From: Rachicladosporium sp. CCFEE 5018 | Taxonomy: Eukaryota > Ascomycota > Dothideomycetes > Cladosporiales > Cladosporiaceae | Assembly: GCA_002077045.2 (NCBI GenBank) | Contig: KZ111167.1 | Location: 375,304 to 439,303 of the forward strand | DNA length: 64,000 nucleotides | Direction: 5' to 3' | Shown here: positions 10,936 through 19,213 of the stretch, piece by piece | How positions within the stretch are numbered: the first letter of the stretch is position 1 | How the letters are laid out: the number at the start of each line of letters is the position of its first letter | Notes under the pieces: generated by a model | Told to the model about the DNA's origin: nothing | Database searches by the model: none | What the model saw: the letters and a program-made list of their open reading frames with translations, nothing else | Program-made: the position numbers and the translations under genes

Positions 10936-12048
10936 ATGAGCTCCCCAATCGGTGTGGCAATCATAGGCAGCGGTAAATGTTACAGCGATGTGTACGCATT
11001 GAGTCCTCACTAACAAGGAACAGGTATTTTCGTCAAAGAAGAGCACCTCCCAGCGGTCCTCGACAGCCCAGATCTCTCCCTCAAGGCCATCTACTCCCGG
11101 TCCCACGCTTCTGCCAAGTCCGTCTCTGAGTCTGCCTCCCTCAAAGACATCGATCTCTACTCCGAGGACAGCAAGCCTCTCAGTGAGCTCCTGTCTCGCA
11201 AAGATGTCTCCGCCGTGATCATCGCCCTGCCCATCCCAAATCAGCCAGAATACATCAAACAATGTCTCTCAGCCGGCAAACACGTTCTCGCCGAAAAGCC
11301 AATCGCCAAAGATGTTGCTACGGCTAAGGGGCTCTTGGCTTGGTACCATGCAAACGTCGACACGAGTAAAGTCTTCTTCGCCATCGCAGAGCAATACCGC
11401 TTCATGTCGCCCTTCAACGTGGGCGCACAGCGGATCGCATCCTTCGGCAAGATTCTCAATTTCCGCGTGCGAATGCAAACTTGCATACAACCTGATATGA
11501 AGTACCTCGCAACCTCGTGGCGAAAAGAACCAGAGTATCAAGGCGGCTTCCTACTAGACGGCGGGGTGCACTTCGTCGCTGGCATGCGGCGATTACTAGG
11601 CTCGGAAGGTAGCAAGCTCGAACGAGTCAGCGCACTCACGACTCTACATCAGGACTACCTCCCTCCAGTCGACACAGTCGACGCCATCTTCCGCCTCGTA
11701 TCAGGCGGACAGGGCACATTCAGCCTCTCCTTCGGCTCAACAGGTACTGGCACCGAATGGTCCGTTGCTTGCGAGAAAGGCGAAGTCTCTGTTTCACCCT
11801 TCCCAGGCGACGGCAAGGGCGTGACTGTTAAAGCTAAAGGGGAGAAGGAAGGCAAGTTCGAGAAAGCTGAAGTCGAATTTGGAGGCGTGAAGACGGAAGT
11901 TTTTGCTTGGGCGAAGAGTCTGAAGGAGGGTAAGCCTAATCCGCTGCAGAGTGCTGAGGAGGCACTGGCGGATTTGGAGGTGCTGGAGGCGATGTTAAGG
12001 AGTGGGGAGAAGGGTGGGGATGGGGTGGAGTTGAAGTTACAGACGTGA
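10936..12048 (+). CDS. Gfo/Idh/MocA family NAD(P)-dependent oxidoreductase (copy A)
   Basis: Exons 10936-10972 and 11024-12048 with a 51-nt intron (GTAAAT donor, CTCACTAAC branch, CAG acceptor); 353 residues. The intron splits the nucleotide-binding loop: VAIIGSG is read from exon 1 and IFVKEEHLPAV from exon 2. The Rossmann fold continues with the family motif GKHVLAEKPIAKD near residue 120. The C-terminal domain contains SWRKEPEYQGGFLLDGGVHF, whose GG-x-LLD-G-x-H pattern holds the catalytic-site His of this superfamily. Substrate unknown; fungal members act on sugars or trans-dihydrodiols. It is convergent with the next gene (47 bases between the stops). A near-identical copy lies at 42537-43358. 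Confidence 0.9.
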
Positions 12049-12095
12049 TACCTCGATGAATCTGCATTATGCCAAGTGCCTTCTTTGAATTGTAC

Positions 12096-13481
12096 TCAAG
12101 TAGGTGGATGAAGCCACCCTGGTACGTCTGGCGCGTAGTCGGCGCCTGCGCTACTGCTGACGTCGCCAAAGTCGGACTGCTGGCCTCTATCACCTGCCCC
12201 AAAGTCCACAAACTCATCAAGACTTCCATCCCGTTGCGTCCTGCCCATATCCGCCTCATTGGCCACTTGCTCCATAGTCGCTGGCCAAAGGAAGTGCTCT
12301 TCCCGTCCACCAACATCGCCCGCCCCCTTCTCCCCATCTCCTGTCCTCACAGGCCCATCGCCCATCGCCACTACTCCCCCATCCATCATCCCCACCTCCC
12401 CAAACCCCCCTCCCCTCAACCACCTCACTCCCTCCTCCTCCCCCGTTCCCCCGTCACCGTCTCCATCGGCCTCCATCTCGCAAAACACAAACCGACAAAC
12501 GCCACAGCAGCACAGCCGACTATGGGGCATGTTATGCTGAGTATGCATATGCGCCAGCACCTCGTCCTGCGTTGAGAAAGTCTGCGGGGCGTCGAGGGTG
12601 GCGAGCTGGGAGCAGGGGTGGCAGGTGAAGGGGCCGGGTTGGAGGGAGATGGGATGGGAGGTGGGAGGTGGGTCAGTGGACGTGAGTGCTGGGTCGATGA
12701 GGGGGTTGGGTTGGTGGGAGGTAGAGCGACGAGAGGGAGGGGCGGATGCACCGTCTAAGGCGAGGAGGTGGGAGGTGGATTGTTGTGCTGGGAGGCGAGC
12801 GGGTTTCCGTCGCAGTTGTTGTGATGGTGCGGGAGGATAGGTGTCGTGCGCGCCGTCAAGTGCGAGATGACGATTCCTCCCGTCTGGAAGAGCATTCTGT
12901 GTACTAGACCCGGGCGGCCGCCGCGTGGGTGCGAGAGGCTGCGTTAGGCCGTGGGTGTACGGACTCTGGCTGCCGTAAGGCGCTCTTGGGCCTTGGAATG
13001 CTGTGGCTGCTGGCGCTCCATTTGACGTGGTGTGCGGAGGTAAAGCCTCATCACTCGTCAGTGCGCTTTCCCAACGAGATCCTTGTTCGATTTCCGGATG
13101 ACCACGTTGTGTCCGTGAGGGGTCTGGTGCGCTACTCGGCACTATCAGCGCTTCCTGAATTACCTGGTGATCTTGTCTTGTATAAGCATTGACGCCGTCG
13201 TCCTCATGACTGGGGCCATGCTCTGGAACGTCTTTCGGCGGCCACATGAACGACACATCGTAGAGCGAAGCAGCGTAGGGGTGGTATGTCTTTAGAGCGC
13301 TGGGAGGCGAAGTGCCTGCAGTGATCCTGGTCGTAGGTACAGCCTCTTCCGTTGGGGTCGCCGGTGAGGTATCCATAGCGGTGGCGTAAGGGTCCATAGG
13401 AAGTGCAGCCCTGCTGCGCTGGTGGACGTCTCCTAGTCTAAGGTTGTCGGCGTCTAAATTTACTGGACGTGGCGCGTACAT
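12096..13481 (-). CDS. Hypothetical Cys/His-rich protein (copy A)
   Basis: 461 residues in one exon; I do not recognise a named family. The first ~280 residues are Pro/Ser/Thr-rich and look disordered. Near residue 295 is FTCHPCSQ, followed about 20 residues later by LAHMHTQH. Together these make a C-x2-C ... H-x4-H arrangement like a loose C2H2 zinc finger. A cysteine cluster LCCCGVCRFVFC follows at once. The C-terminus is Gly/Glu-rich. Both copies keep every Cys and His of this patch while the surrounding sequence varies, which argues that the metal-binding-like part is functional. Possibly a DNA- or RNA-binding protein, but this is inference. The last residues differ between the copies because the stop codons are in different places. 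Confidence 0.7.
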   Translation of the reverse strand: MYAPRPVNLDADNLRLGDVHQRSRAALPMDPYATAMDTSPATPTEEAVPTTRITAGTSPPSALKTYHPYAASLYDVSFMWPPKDVPEHGPSHEDDGVNAYTRQDHQVIQEALIVPSSAPDPSRTQRGHPEIEQGSRWESALTSDEALPPHTTSNGAPAATAFQGPRAPYGSQSPYTHGLTQPLAPTRRPPGSSTQNALPDGRNRHLALDGAHDTYPPAPSQQLRRKPARLPAQQSTSHLLALDGASAPPSRRSTSHQPNPLIDPALTSTDPPPTSHPISLQPGPFTCHPCSQLATLDAPQTFSTQDEVLAHMHTQHNMPHSRLCCCGVCRFVFCEMEADGDGDGGTGEEEGVRWLRGGGFGEVGMMDGGVVAMGDGPVRTGDGEKGAGDVGGREEHFLWPATMEQVANEADMGRTQRDGSLDEFVDFGAGDRGQQSDFGDVSSSAGADYAPDVPGWLHPPT

Positions 13482-13669
13482 GCATGTAGGATCAAGACTT
13501 CATAAGACCTTGCATTTTGTGACCGCTGGGTTCACTTGTTGTAGGTGAAGTCACTAGACGGGCCCAGTTCAGACCAGAGACTTGTGTGATTTGTGCACGT
13601 AGGCGCGACCAGCCCAGATTTTACTGAGAAAGTCGATAGTTGCACCCGCATATAGCTACAACATTTCGC

Positions 13670-14560
13670 TTAAGCTTGCGAGAAGTCGTATGAAGGGCTA
13701 GATTCTGTCTGTTGAGAAGTACCTTTCGACCGTGGCTGTTCGATCTGCGAAGCTGTCAGTATCTTCGAGCTCGTACGCTGAGGGTCCATGTCTCGGGCAC
13801 GCAACATTGCGTATGAAGCCATCATGCCTCGAAGGCGGCGTGCAGGCTGTGAAATGCCAGAGTTGAATGCAGGATACGCTGAGTGTGAGACGAGAATATA
13901 GTACACCCGCTACGAAGCAGTCCCGGCAGCGACTGCAGTCCACACAAAGGTGAATGCAGTGCTGACCGATGATCATACATCAAAGACCGTTGCCCTGCAC
14001 CACGTGCCGCTGCCTCTAGAGCGCAGGCTTCGCTTGCCCAGACCCAGCCGTAAGCATCTGCGATTTCGTCAATATCATCCTCCGAACGGCTCATCCTTCC
14101 CTCCTCAAGACGACAGTATGTACATACCTCATTAGCACTCTGCTGCATCCGCATCTCCCTCTCCATCTCCTGCACCTGCTGCTCCTCACTAAAAGCCAAC
14201 GCCCAAGGCACCCCAAGCAACAGCGCACTCGTGCTCACAACCCACAGACTTTTCCCCGAGAAGCTCAGTCCGCTCGTTACCCATCCTTGCGCCGATGATG
14301 CGAATGAAGAAAGGCGCGCGCGGGTCGTTGGGGGGATGATGTCTTTCAGGGCGGCGATGCGGTCGGAGAGGGTTTCCTCGAGGGAGTCGGAGAGGATGGA
14401 GGAGGTATCGGAGTCTGATGAGAGGGGTTAAGGGGTGATGAGGTAGGGAGGGAGGGTGTGAGGTACTGGAGTCTGATTCCCAGTCGTCTTCTTCTTCGAT
14501 CTTGGGACCTGGTTGCGCCGCGAGGAACTCTTCGTCGGGAACTTCTTCGAGCTTGACCAT
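13670..14560 (-). CDS. TOM22: Mitochondrial import receptor subunit Tom22 (copy A)
   Basis: Central receptor and organiser of the TOM complex in the outer mitochondrial membrane. Three exons: 14467-14560, 14128-14414 and 13670-13744, giving 151 residues, the usual fungal length. The N-terminal cytosolic domain is acidic (EEEDDWESDS). The conserved segment ETLSDRIAALKDIIPPTTR follows, then one membrane segment (WVVSTSALLLGVPWALAF) and EEQQVQEMEREMRMQQ facing the intermembrane space. Intron 1 is 52 nt. Intron 2 is unusually long (383 nt, donor GTATGT, branch TACTGAC) and happens to stay open for about 100 codons. I read it as intron because its 5' part carries indels between the copies and its codon changes are nearly all non-synonymous, whereas exon 3 differs by one residue of 24. 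The exon 3 assignment is less certain than exons 1-2. Confidence 0.85.
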
Positions 14561-14900
14561 GTTGATGGGATGGATGAGGGACTAGTATAGGTGTATATGG
14601 CTGGCTGCGATGTTGGAGGCAATGAAGAGACGAAATGCGATAGTGCTCAGGGTCGCTTCGGTGTCACGGTATGGGGGTGTGAAGTTCGGAGGTGCCTCAT
14701 TCGGCGACGCCAAGCAAAACCATACTATGGGGTCGTTCCGACTTCACTTGGATGTCCCTAGCTGTATAGACCTATGTCCTGAAGACATCACACTACCAAT
14801 GGTCAAGAGAGCCGTCATGCCTCGCTCTCTTCATCTCGTCGCGCTTAGCAAACTTCGCTCGACTGTACGTTGCAGTGTCGATGACGATCTGCTCAACACA
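14561..14900. other. Intergenic between TOM22 and F-box locus 1 (copy A)
   Basis: 340 bases: TOM22 promoter and the 3' side of the F-box locus. Nearly identical in copy B (45907-46246). No coding signal seen. Confidence 0.5.
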
Positions 14901-15554
14901 CTACTCGGAAGATGTCCCATCTTCGATGGCATCGTACGGTCCATACCACGCAGCTCTTAGTCCTGCTTCGTCCTCTCCATTAGACACAGCGTATGCCATG
15001 GATTCCTCGATCGTCTCCTTCTCCCGTATCTGCTGCCCAGCCATCCGCGAGTAACCTGTTGTCTTACTCCACACTAACATCTGGCGAAGCAAGCGCAGTT
15101 CCAGCTTGTCCTTCCTAGTCACCTGCATCTGCACAGGAAACGTGCGGCTGGCGTCTGGTGGCTGCAAGACAAACATCTTGCTCCACGAGCCGGGCTTGAG
15201 GAGTTTCGCACCAGGCAATACGTGGTAGTCGACTCTGTCGATGTATGACAAGTGTAGTAGAGACACTCTGTCCTTCACTTTGACGGACGGCTCGCCAGCT
15301 CGTGGTGTACTATGCACTGCGCTCAATGCATCCAGTAGCAGCTTATGCGGCTATGGCTGGATGTACCTGCATCCAGGGCCGAGCATTGGCGCAGGCTTGA
15401 AGTATAGCCTCTCCTGGATGGCGGAGGACGAATTGATCAAGTCATTGAAGTTATGCGAAACGCGTTGGCAGCGCAGTGCGTCTGCCATCGTGGCCTGACA
15501 GAGGATCATTTCCAGCAACTCAGAAATGTCGAAGACTTCATTGACTGCAGACAT
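14901..15554 (-). pseudogene. F-box-like protein, locus 1, copy A: inactivated by a nonsense codon
   Basis: The start ATG is at 15554 and the reading frame is the same as in intact copy B (46247-46903). An F-box-like helix bundle opens the protein (VFDISELLEMILCQ, then LRCQRVSHNFNDLINSS). Codon 68 is TAG where copy B has GAG (plus-strand a at 15353 against c at 46702), so only 67 residues would be made. Beyond the stop the frame is intact to 14901 and keeps the family's LKPGSWSKMFVL motif; the only other length change is one codon lost in frame. That pattern points to a recent single inactivating mutation. F-box proteins normally link substrates to SCF ubiquitin ligases, but these short Dothideomycete-type proteins are of unknown target. 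Confidence 0.8.
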
Positions 15555-15956
15555 TGTTGGCAATGGTTTATATGGAGTAGTCAGTGGCTGACATTTGTGC
15601 GTAGGTGTCATCTCGACTGACCTTGCAGCGTAGGTCTGATCAATAAAAATTTCTCCTTTCCCAAGACCACAAGATGAGACGATGTAGGTCTGCGTTGGAG
15701 AGATGGACGACTGCGGAGTTACAGGAGGCTAGGGAATATGTGGTGCTTGGAAAAGCGTAGCGCGGATCGGCTTGGCAGGTCGCAGAGGCGATACGAGAGG
15801 AAGGTGCGATCAGGTCATGCTCGAAAGTGTATGCGCCTCAATATCCGCATTCTGCAGCCAATTCGCCCGTCCTAACGCACGGCAGACGTACACGAGGCAC
15901 CGTTGGCAGCACTCTCGGCCTAAGATCAGCGCACCACGATCTAAACGTCCACGATC
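15555..15956. other. Intergenic between F-box loci 1 and 2 (copy A)
   Basis: About 400 bases with only short frames; probably the upstream region of F-box locus 1. Conserved in copy B. Confidence 0.45.
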
Positions 15957-16358
15957 TCACAGTCTCTCTGCACAAGGATTCCAAGTACGTCCTCGTCTCT
16001 TCTCAGCCCTAGTAGCGCACGGGAAAGAAGTCCCTGCGCGCGCGCCTTCATCGCCATCTTCGCGAGCTGTTCGTTCTTCGGGAGCCGGCAGCGATAGCTG
16101 GATGATAAATGGGGCATGTTCCACATTCAGGACTGCGAGCATCAGCTTGTTTGGCACGGACTTGAGCTCCTGGCCAGTCGCATCGGTGAGTCTGGTGGGC
16201 CTGATAGAGAGCCTTTCTTGCAGTCAATGCGAGCTGTTGATGGTGCGCTTGTAGGTTTTGTCAATACGCTCGAAGACCAGAATGTCCTACATCTCAAGGT
16301 GGTGGAGAACGTTTCGGAGAAGCTTGGTGAGACTGAAGCCTTGGACTGCGGCAGACAT
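15957..16358 (-). pseudogene. F-box-like fossil, locus 2 (copy A)
   Basis: From an ATG at 16358 the frame reads MSAAVQGFSLTKLLRNVL, an F-box start. An in-frame TAG follows at codon 24, then DILVFERIDKTYKRTINSS, an in-frame TGA, then LQERLSIRPTRL, the usual post-F-box segment. The frame stays open to 15957. The same two stop codons occur at matching places in copy B, so the gene was dead before the copies diverged. No function is expected. Confidence 0.65.
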
Positions 16359-16828
16359 GGTGGATGACTGCCTGGTGGTGTTGGCTGACGCTCTGAGCAC
16401 TAAGGATTCATTTGTAGCAATACTCGGAATGTCCTTTGACTTCTGCAGGACGTGGATGGAACATGTGCGATCTGACATGGTAGTGCAGATACAAGGGTGG
16501 CGAATTGGGCGGAGGTCTCAAAAAGGGGGTACTACGAATGGGACAGGACGATTTGCGAATACACGAGGCAGGTACGACCAGCGACTTCGATTTGAAGCTC
16601 TACTTTCTTCACTCCAAGGCTCCTTCTCCTGAATCTCAAGACCTTACCAGTGCTCCTGTACACCCAGCTGCGACAGCGAAAGTGACCAACACCACCACCT
16701 CGAGAGCTCAGAGGTCGCGTGCGACTCGCAAGACCCTTCTGCAGAGACTCGACAATGGGGTAATGCTTCTTTCCACTCAGCCGCAACAGGGACTTCCCTC
16801 ATCTTTGCACCTCCGGAAAGCTTGACTT
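16359..16828. other. Intergenic between F-box loci 2 and 3 (copy A)
   Basis: 470 bases. Minus- and plus-strand frames are short and unlike any family. It may hold former upstream sequence of the locus 2 fossil. Confidence 0.4.
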
Positions 16829-17641
16829 TCAGGTCTGGGGATCCCGAACTTCCCTACACGCTCGGAAGACCTTTCGCATGTGCACAATAACTTTGTGCAA
16901 AGCACGCTTCTTTGCTGGCTTCTCATGGGGACGAAATTGCCTAAGCCTTTTCCTCGCATGCTTGTACTTGATTGGTTCGCCCTCAGCACGCAGCAGCACT
17001 TTGGGTTTGAGCCACTAGGTCATACACCCTTGGGCTCTGACTTGCTCGTGAATTGGAGGCTGTAGTCTCCCAAGACCCAGGCATGTATTGCTTGCGACGC
17101 TCGCGAGGGCGCTTGTAGTGTAGGGTGAACTCGTAGCCCATCGTGATGCCCTCGATATTGGCAGCGTTACGGCCCAGCTTGCAACGATATCTCCTGCACT
17201 GCACACCCAGGAACGAGAGTAGCAGATTGTTGACGTGAGAGTCCGCAGCCATATCAAGAAGTAGGCCTCGCTGTCGCAGCTCTGCAAGCTTGATCGGCCG
17301 GAAGAACAACTTCTCCTGCAGACGTGGCGCATATCTGATGGTGCGGTCGAAGACCTTGCTGGTACGTTGAAGGAATAGGAAGTCCTTCATGCGAACTTGA
17401 AAGAGGATCTCCTCGACCAGCTCGGGAATGGTGAAGACCTCGGTGGCGGCCGAGATCGCGAGTGCCTGCTAACCATCAGCATGTTTCTCAAAATCTCTGC
17501 CACCTTTCAGGAGCTGATATCGGCATCATGATGGCAGTGCGCAACAGTATGTGCACCGCCGCGAGAGCGCAAATTACTCACAGTCAGAGGCGTAGTTGAT
17601 CCAGCGACCTCCGCCTCTGAGTTGGACACTGTAGTAGACAT
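16829..17641 (-). pseudogene. F-box-like protein, locus 3, copy A: C-terminal frame broken
   Basis: Exon 1 is 17582-17641 (20 codons from ATG; donor GTGAGT) and exon 2 starts at 17465 after a 116-nt intron. The F-box region reads VFTIPELVEEILFQVRMKD, FLFLQRTSKVFDRTI and LQEKLFFRP. The continuous frame ends at 16983 (180 residues) just after YMPGSW. The family's C-terminal region (LKPKVLLR ... RALHKVIVHMRKV) lies in another frame at 16829-17014 behind a TAG, so that part is decayed. A truncated protein could still be made, since the F-box and the first half are intact. Paralogue of loci 1 and 2 and of 36865-37537. Confidence 0.65.
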
Positions 17642-17998
17642 GATTTCGTGGATGTTTTGACGGCAGCAGATACGATGCTGACTTTCGCGAGATAGACAAA
17701 TTTGGCGTGCAGCGTGCTTGCGGATTGTAGGCCGAGAGATCGTCAATCCTTTTGATCGACGCTCGACTTTGATCGCTGTCGTGGTAGTCCATGTATTGAA
17801 AGAGTGTGTTTGCGGTCCAAGGCGTTACGCACGGACGGAGCTAGTACCCGCCGGCGCAATCGCACGTTGCAGAGAAGGCGCGATGAGCCTGGCTGTTTCC
17901 GTTTGTGGCGGGCTCATTGCAGCGCATGAGTTCATGCCGGCAGCTTCGATGCGCTGATGGTAGTCATAAACATTCTCAGTAGTCTGTGATCCATACAA
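17642..17998. other. Intergenic between F-box locus 3 and the tRNA-like cluster (copy A)
   Basis: 357 bases; upstream region of F-box locus 3 and 5' flank of the first tRNA-like element. No coding signal seen. Confidence 0.45.
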
Positions 17999-18180
17999 GG
18001 GTCGCTGGTGTAGTGGTCAACGCGCTCCCAGATTAGCGGTGCTCACGGCTGGAAGCCCACGTTGCCCTAGATCGCCCCGCAGGCGTCCTGGGTAGCGCCC
18101 GTCGCCCTGAGATGGGTGGCTGAGTATCGCCTGACCAGCGGCTGAGGGAGAGAACCTGCGTTCGAATCGTAGGCGATCCA
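17999..18180 (+). ncRNA. tRNA-like Pol III element A1 with a long anticodon-loop insert
   Basis: 182 nt. Acceptor stem GGGTCGC pairs with GCGATCC (7/7 with one G-U). D arm GTGT/ACGC is closed. Anticodon stem CTCCC/GGGAG is perfect but separated by an insert of about 115 nt. T arm CTGCG-TTCGAAT-CGTAG is closed and matches a B box. A TTTT terminator follows at 18184-18187. The base at tRNA position 33 is G rather than the universal T, so it is unlikely to be an ordinary elongator tRNA. The insert holds a CGCC/GGCG hairpin and the shared GCGCCC[AG]TCGCC ... GGGTGGC motif (18095-18120). Confidence 0.6.
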
Positions 18181-18611
18181 ATCTTTTGCGACACTCCAAG
18201 GTGTGCAAACAACATGTTTAGACTGTCGGATACGGGTAAGATTTACTAATGCCAGAAGGTCGCGAGTTCGATCTGTAGGATGCCTTCGCGGATCGATCAT
18301 TGGACCTCTCCCGGGAGCAGGCTTTTTGGCTTCTTTGCTACCCAACACTGCGGACTACAATGGTCTGCGTTTGCAAAGCCACGATTCTCTCCATGTGCGC
18401 CGGATCCTGTCGTGCTGGATTGCGGATACCTGACGGCGAATTTGCAGCTGTGCGAGGTACCACCGGCCGTCCCCTGGCTCTAGTATGCAGTGGGACGCAC
18501 GTCGTGCATTTGCGGGTACATGCTGCGAATTTTATTTCCGCAGCTTGCCTCTGACACTCATCATACGCGTCGCAACACATACGCGTCGCCACAGGATGAG
18601 TCGTCATCGTG
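18181..18611 (+). other. Spacer with a tRNA-like remnant
   Basis: Spacer between elements A1 and A2. It contains a B-box-like GAGTTCGATCT at 18264-18274 preceded by AAGGTCGC, matched in copy B at 49598-49608, but no closed acceptor or T stem: probably a decayed tRNA-like element. A 12-base direct repeat, CATACGCGTCGC, occurs at 18562-18573 and 18578-18589, just upstream of A2. No protein gene. Confidence 0.4.
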
Positions 18612-18779
18612 GGACAGATAGCTCAGCCGGAAGAGCGCATCCACCATATCGACGCTCACGGAACTGTCCCGTGTCCCCGTTGTCCTTCGGGACAGCGCCC
18701 GTCGCCTTGCCAGGGGTGGCTGACGTCCTGGACAGCCGATGTCTTGATAAGGTCGGAGGTTCGAGCCCTCCTCTGTCCG
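18612..18779 (+). ncRNA. tRNA-like Pol III element A2 with a long anticodon-loop insert
   Basis: 168 nt. Acceptor GGACAGA/TCTGTCC is perfect (7/7). D arm GCTC-AGCCGGAA-GAGC is closed and matches an A box. T arm GGAGG-TTCGAGC-CCTCC is perfect and matches a B box. The insert begins after CATCC and contains a TGTCC/GGACA hairpin followed by GCGCCCGTCGCC and GGGTGGC (18695-18720), the motif shared with A1 and A3. The anticodon stem is weaker here (GCATC/GATGT) and leaves a 12-base variable region. Position 33 is C. No clear T-run follows. Counterpart B2 in the other copy is degraded. Confidence 0.55.
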
Positions 18780-18834
18780 ACCTTATTCACCTGGATACTA
18801 TATGTACACTGTTAGGGATATACTTCTCATCGAA

Positions 18835-19013
18835 GGGCATCTAGCTCAACGGTAAGAGCGCACCCAGAACAGACGTGGAGTGACTTCCCAGGTCATTTCC
18901 TGTTGAAACCATGGTCCCTTACCGGACTGCGCCCATCGCCCTTCATTGGGTGGCTTGTCCTCCACAGACGCTCAGCTAGGGTGAGATTACAAGTTCAAGT
19001 CTTGAAATGCTCG
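18835..19013 (+). ncRNA. tRNA-like Pol III element A3 with a long anticodon-loop insert
   Basis: 179 nt. Acceptor GGGCATC/AATGCTC pairs 6/7. D arm GCTC/GAGC is closed. Anticodon stem CACCC/GGGTG is perfect across the insert and is followed by a 5-base variable loop AGATT. T arm CAAG-TTCAAGT-CTTG is closed. The insert of about 110 nt carries GCGCCCATCGCC and GGGTGGC (18929-18954). Position 33 is G. Only TTT follows. Its counterpart B3 keeps the architecture with different stem sequences. Confidence 0.55.
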
Positions 19014-19213
19014 CTTTCTGCAAGTCCGCAATGGTTCAGAGTTCGATCAGCAGGCTGTTCGGCAGTAGTGCTGCTTCTTGATCACGCTTGTCTTCACGTA
19101 GTGGGCAAATGCCCTTGTGGCGCGAATCTATAATATCAGCAATGATCGTCAAAACATGCACACTTACATTGACACAACGCCACCAGCACGTCTTATCATT
19201 GCATCTCCATACA

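Noticed and set aside
13822..14238. A 138-residue read-through frame in place of the TOM22 second intron
   Set aside because: Strong GTATGT donor, indels between the copies and mostly non-synonymous changes; the spliced form gives the expected Tom22 length.
15957..17641. Repeat-induced point mutation (RIP) as the cause of the F-box stops
   Set aside because: Base composition and flanking genes show no bulk C-to-T bias, and the locus 1 stop is a G-to-T change, which RIP does not make.
17999..18180. Calling the tRNA-like loci ordinary tRNA genes with assigned anticodons
   Set aside because: No T33 and no plausible 7-base anticodon loop on either side of the insert.
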